In this document: one piece after another, positions 34,553 through 34,569 of the stretch
Layout of the letters: the number at the start of each line of letters is the position of its first letter
How positions within the stretch are numbered: the stretch's first letter is position 1
DNA from: an uncultured Cetobacterium sp.
GTDB lineage: Bacteria; Fusobacteriota; Fusobacteriia; Fusobacteriales; Fusobacteriaceae
DNA: 34,569 nt
Assembly: GCF_947072685.1 (NCBI RefSeq)
Contig: NZ_CAMTIK010000023.1
Location: 1-34,569 of the forward strand
Direction: 5' to 3'
Program-made: the position numbers and the translations under genes
The notes under the pieces: model-generated
Database searches by the model: none
What the model was told of the DNA's origin: nothing
Seen by the model: the letters and a program-made list of their open reading frames with translations, nothing else

Positions 34553-34569
34553 ATGAATCCACCAACTAA

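Noticed and set aside
1-34569. CRISPR arrays, insertion sequences, prophage or integrase genes
   Set aside because: No regularly spaced repeats, transposase or phage genes were seen; the window is core-genome in character.

Overview
The window is AT-rich, gene-dense bacterial DNA. Its gene content (RNase Y and RNase J, RbgA, a DUF3100 carrier beside an M20 amidohydrolase, a mid-operon Rrf2 regulator, one-piece ssrA) and its strong GGAGG-type ribosome binding sites suggest Fusobacteriota, perhaps Cetobacterium or Fusobacterium. That assignment is inference; there is no rRNA here to settle it.

Layout from left to right. (1) Positions 1-190 hold a terminator and a promoter that points out of the left edge. 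(2) Positions 191-2934 (minus strand) form a three-gene operon: DUF3100 membrane protein, small membrane partner and M20 amidohydrolase. It has a clear promoter with operator-like repeats and is probably controlled by the regulator encoded just upstream (3052-4338). (3) Positions 3052-22287 (minus strand) are an unbroken run of 21 housekeeping genes with gaps of 30 bp or less: DUF445, ruvB, Rrf2, rsmE, mtaB, LytR_C, mreD-like, mrdA, rnj, yhbY, DUF212, dxs, HD protein, tlyA, S41 protease, rsmI, rbgA, nadE, a small membrane protein, YchJ-like and the regulator. (4) Positions 22288-22732 are the longest non-coding stretch. They carry two divergent promoters and, on the plus strand, an attenuator: an 18-codon leader peptide with five consecutive Tyr codons, a set of mutually exclusive RNA pairings and a perfect intrinsic terminator. 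All of this lies in front of an AgcS-family sodium/amino-acid symporter. (5) Positions 24101-28147 (minus strand) encode a lipoprotein, an anti-sigma-type ATPase, a STAS protein, RNase Y and a PAS-PAS-GGDEF protein. (6) Positions 28195-30492 (minus strand) are obg and miaA, separated by a terminator. (7) Positions 30581-34145 (plus strand) are aroC, a dCMP deaminase, a hemolysin III protein and a MATE transporter. (8) Positions 34158-34552 are ssrA (tmRNA) with its own promoter.

Most genes are conserved core functions: translation and rRNA/tRNA modification, RNA decay, cell wall elongation, isoprenoid, NAD and chorismate synthesis, and recombination. The most noteworthy item is the poly-tyrosine leader and its alternative RNA folds, which predict ribosome-mediated, tyrosine-responsive attenuation of a transporter family usually annotated as alanine/glycine:sodium symporters.
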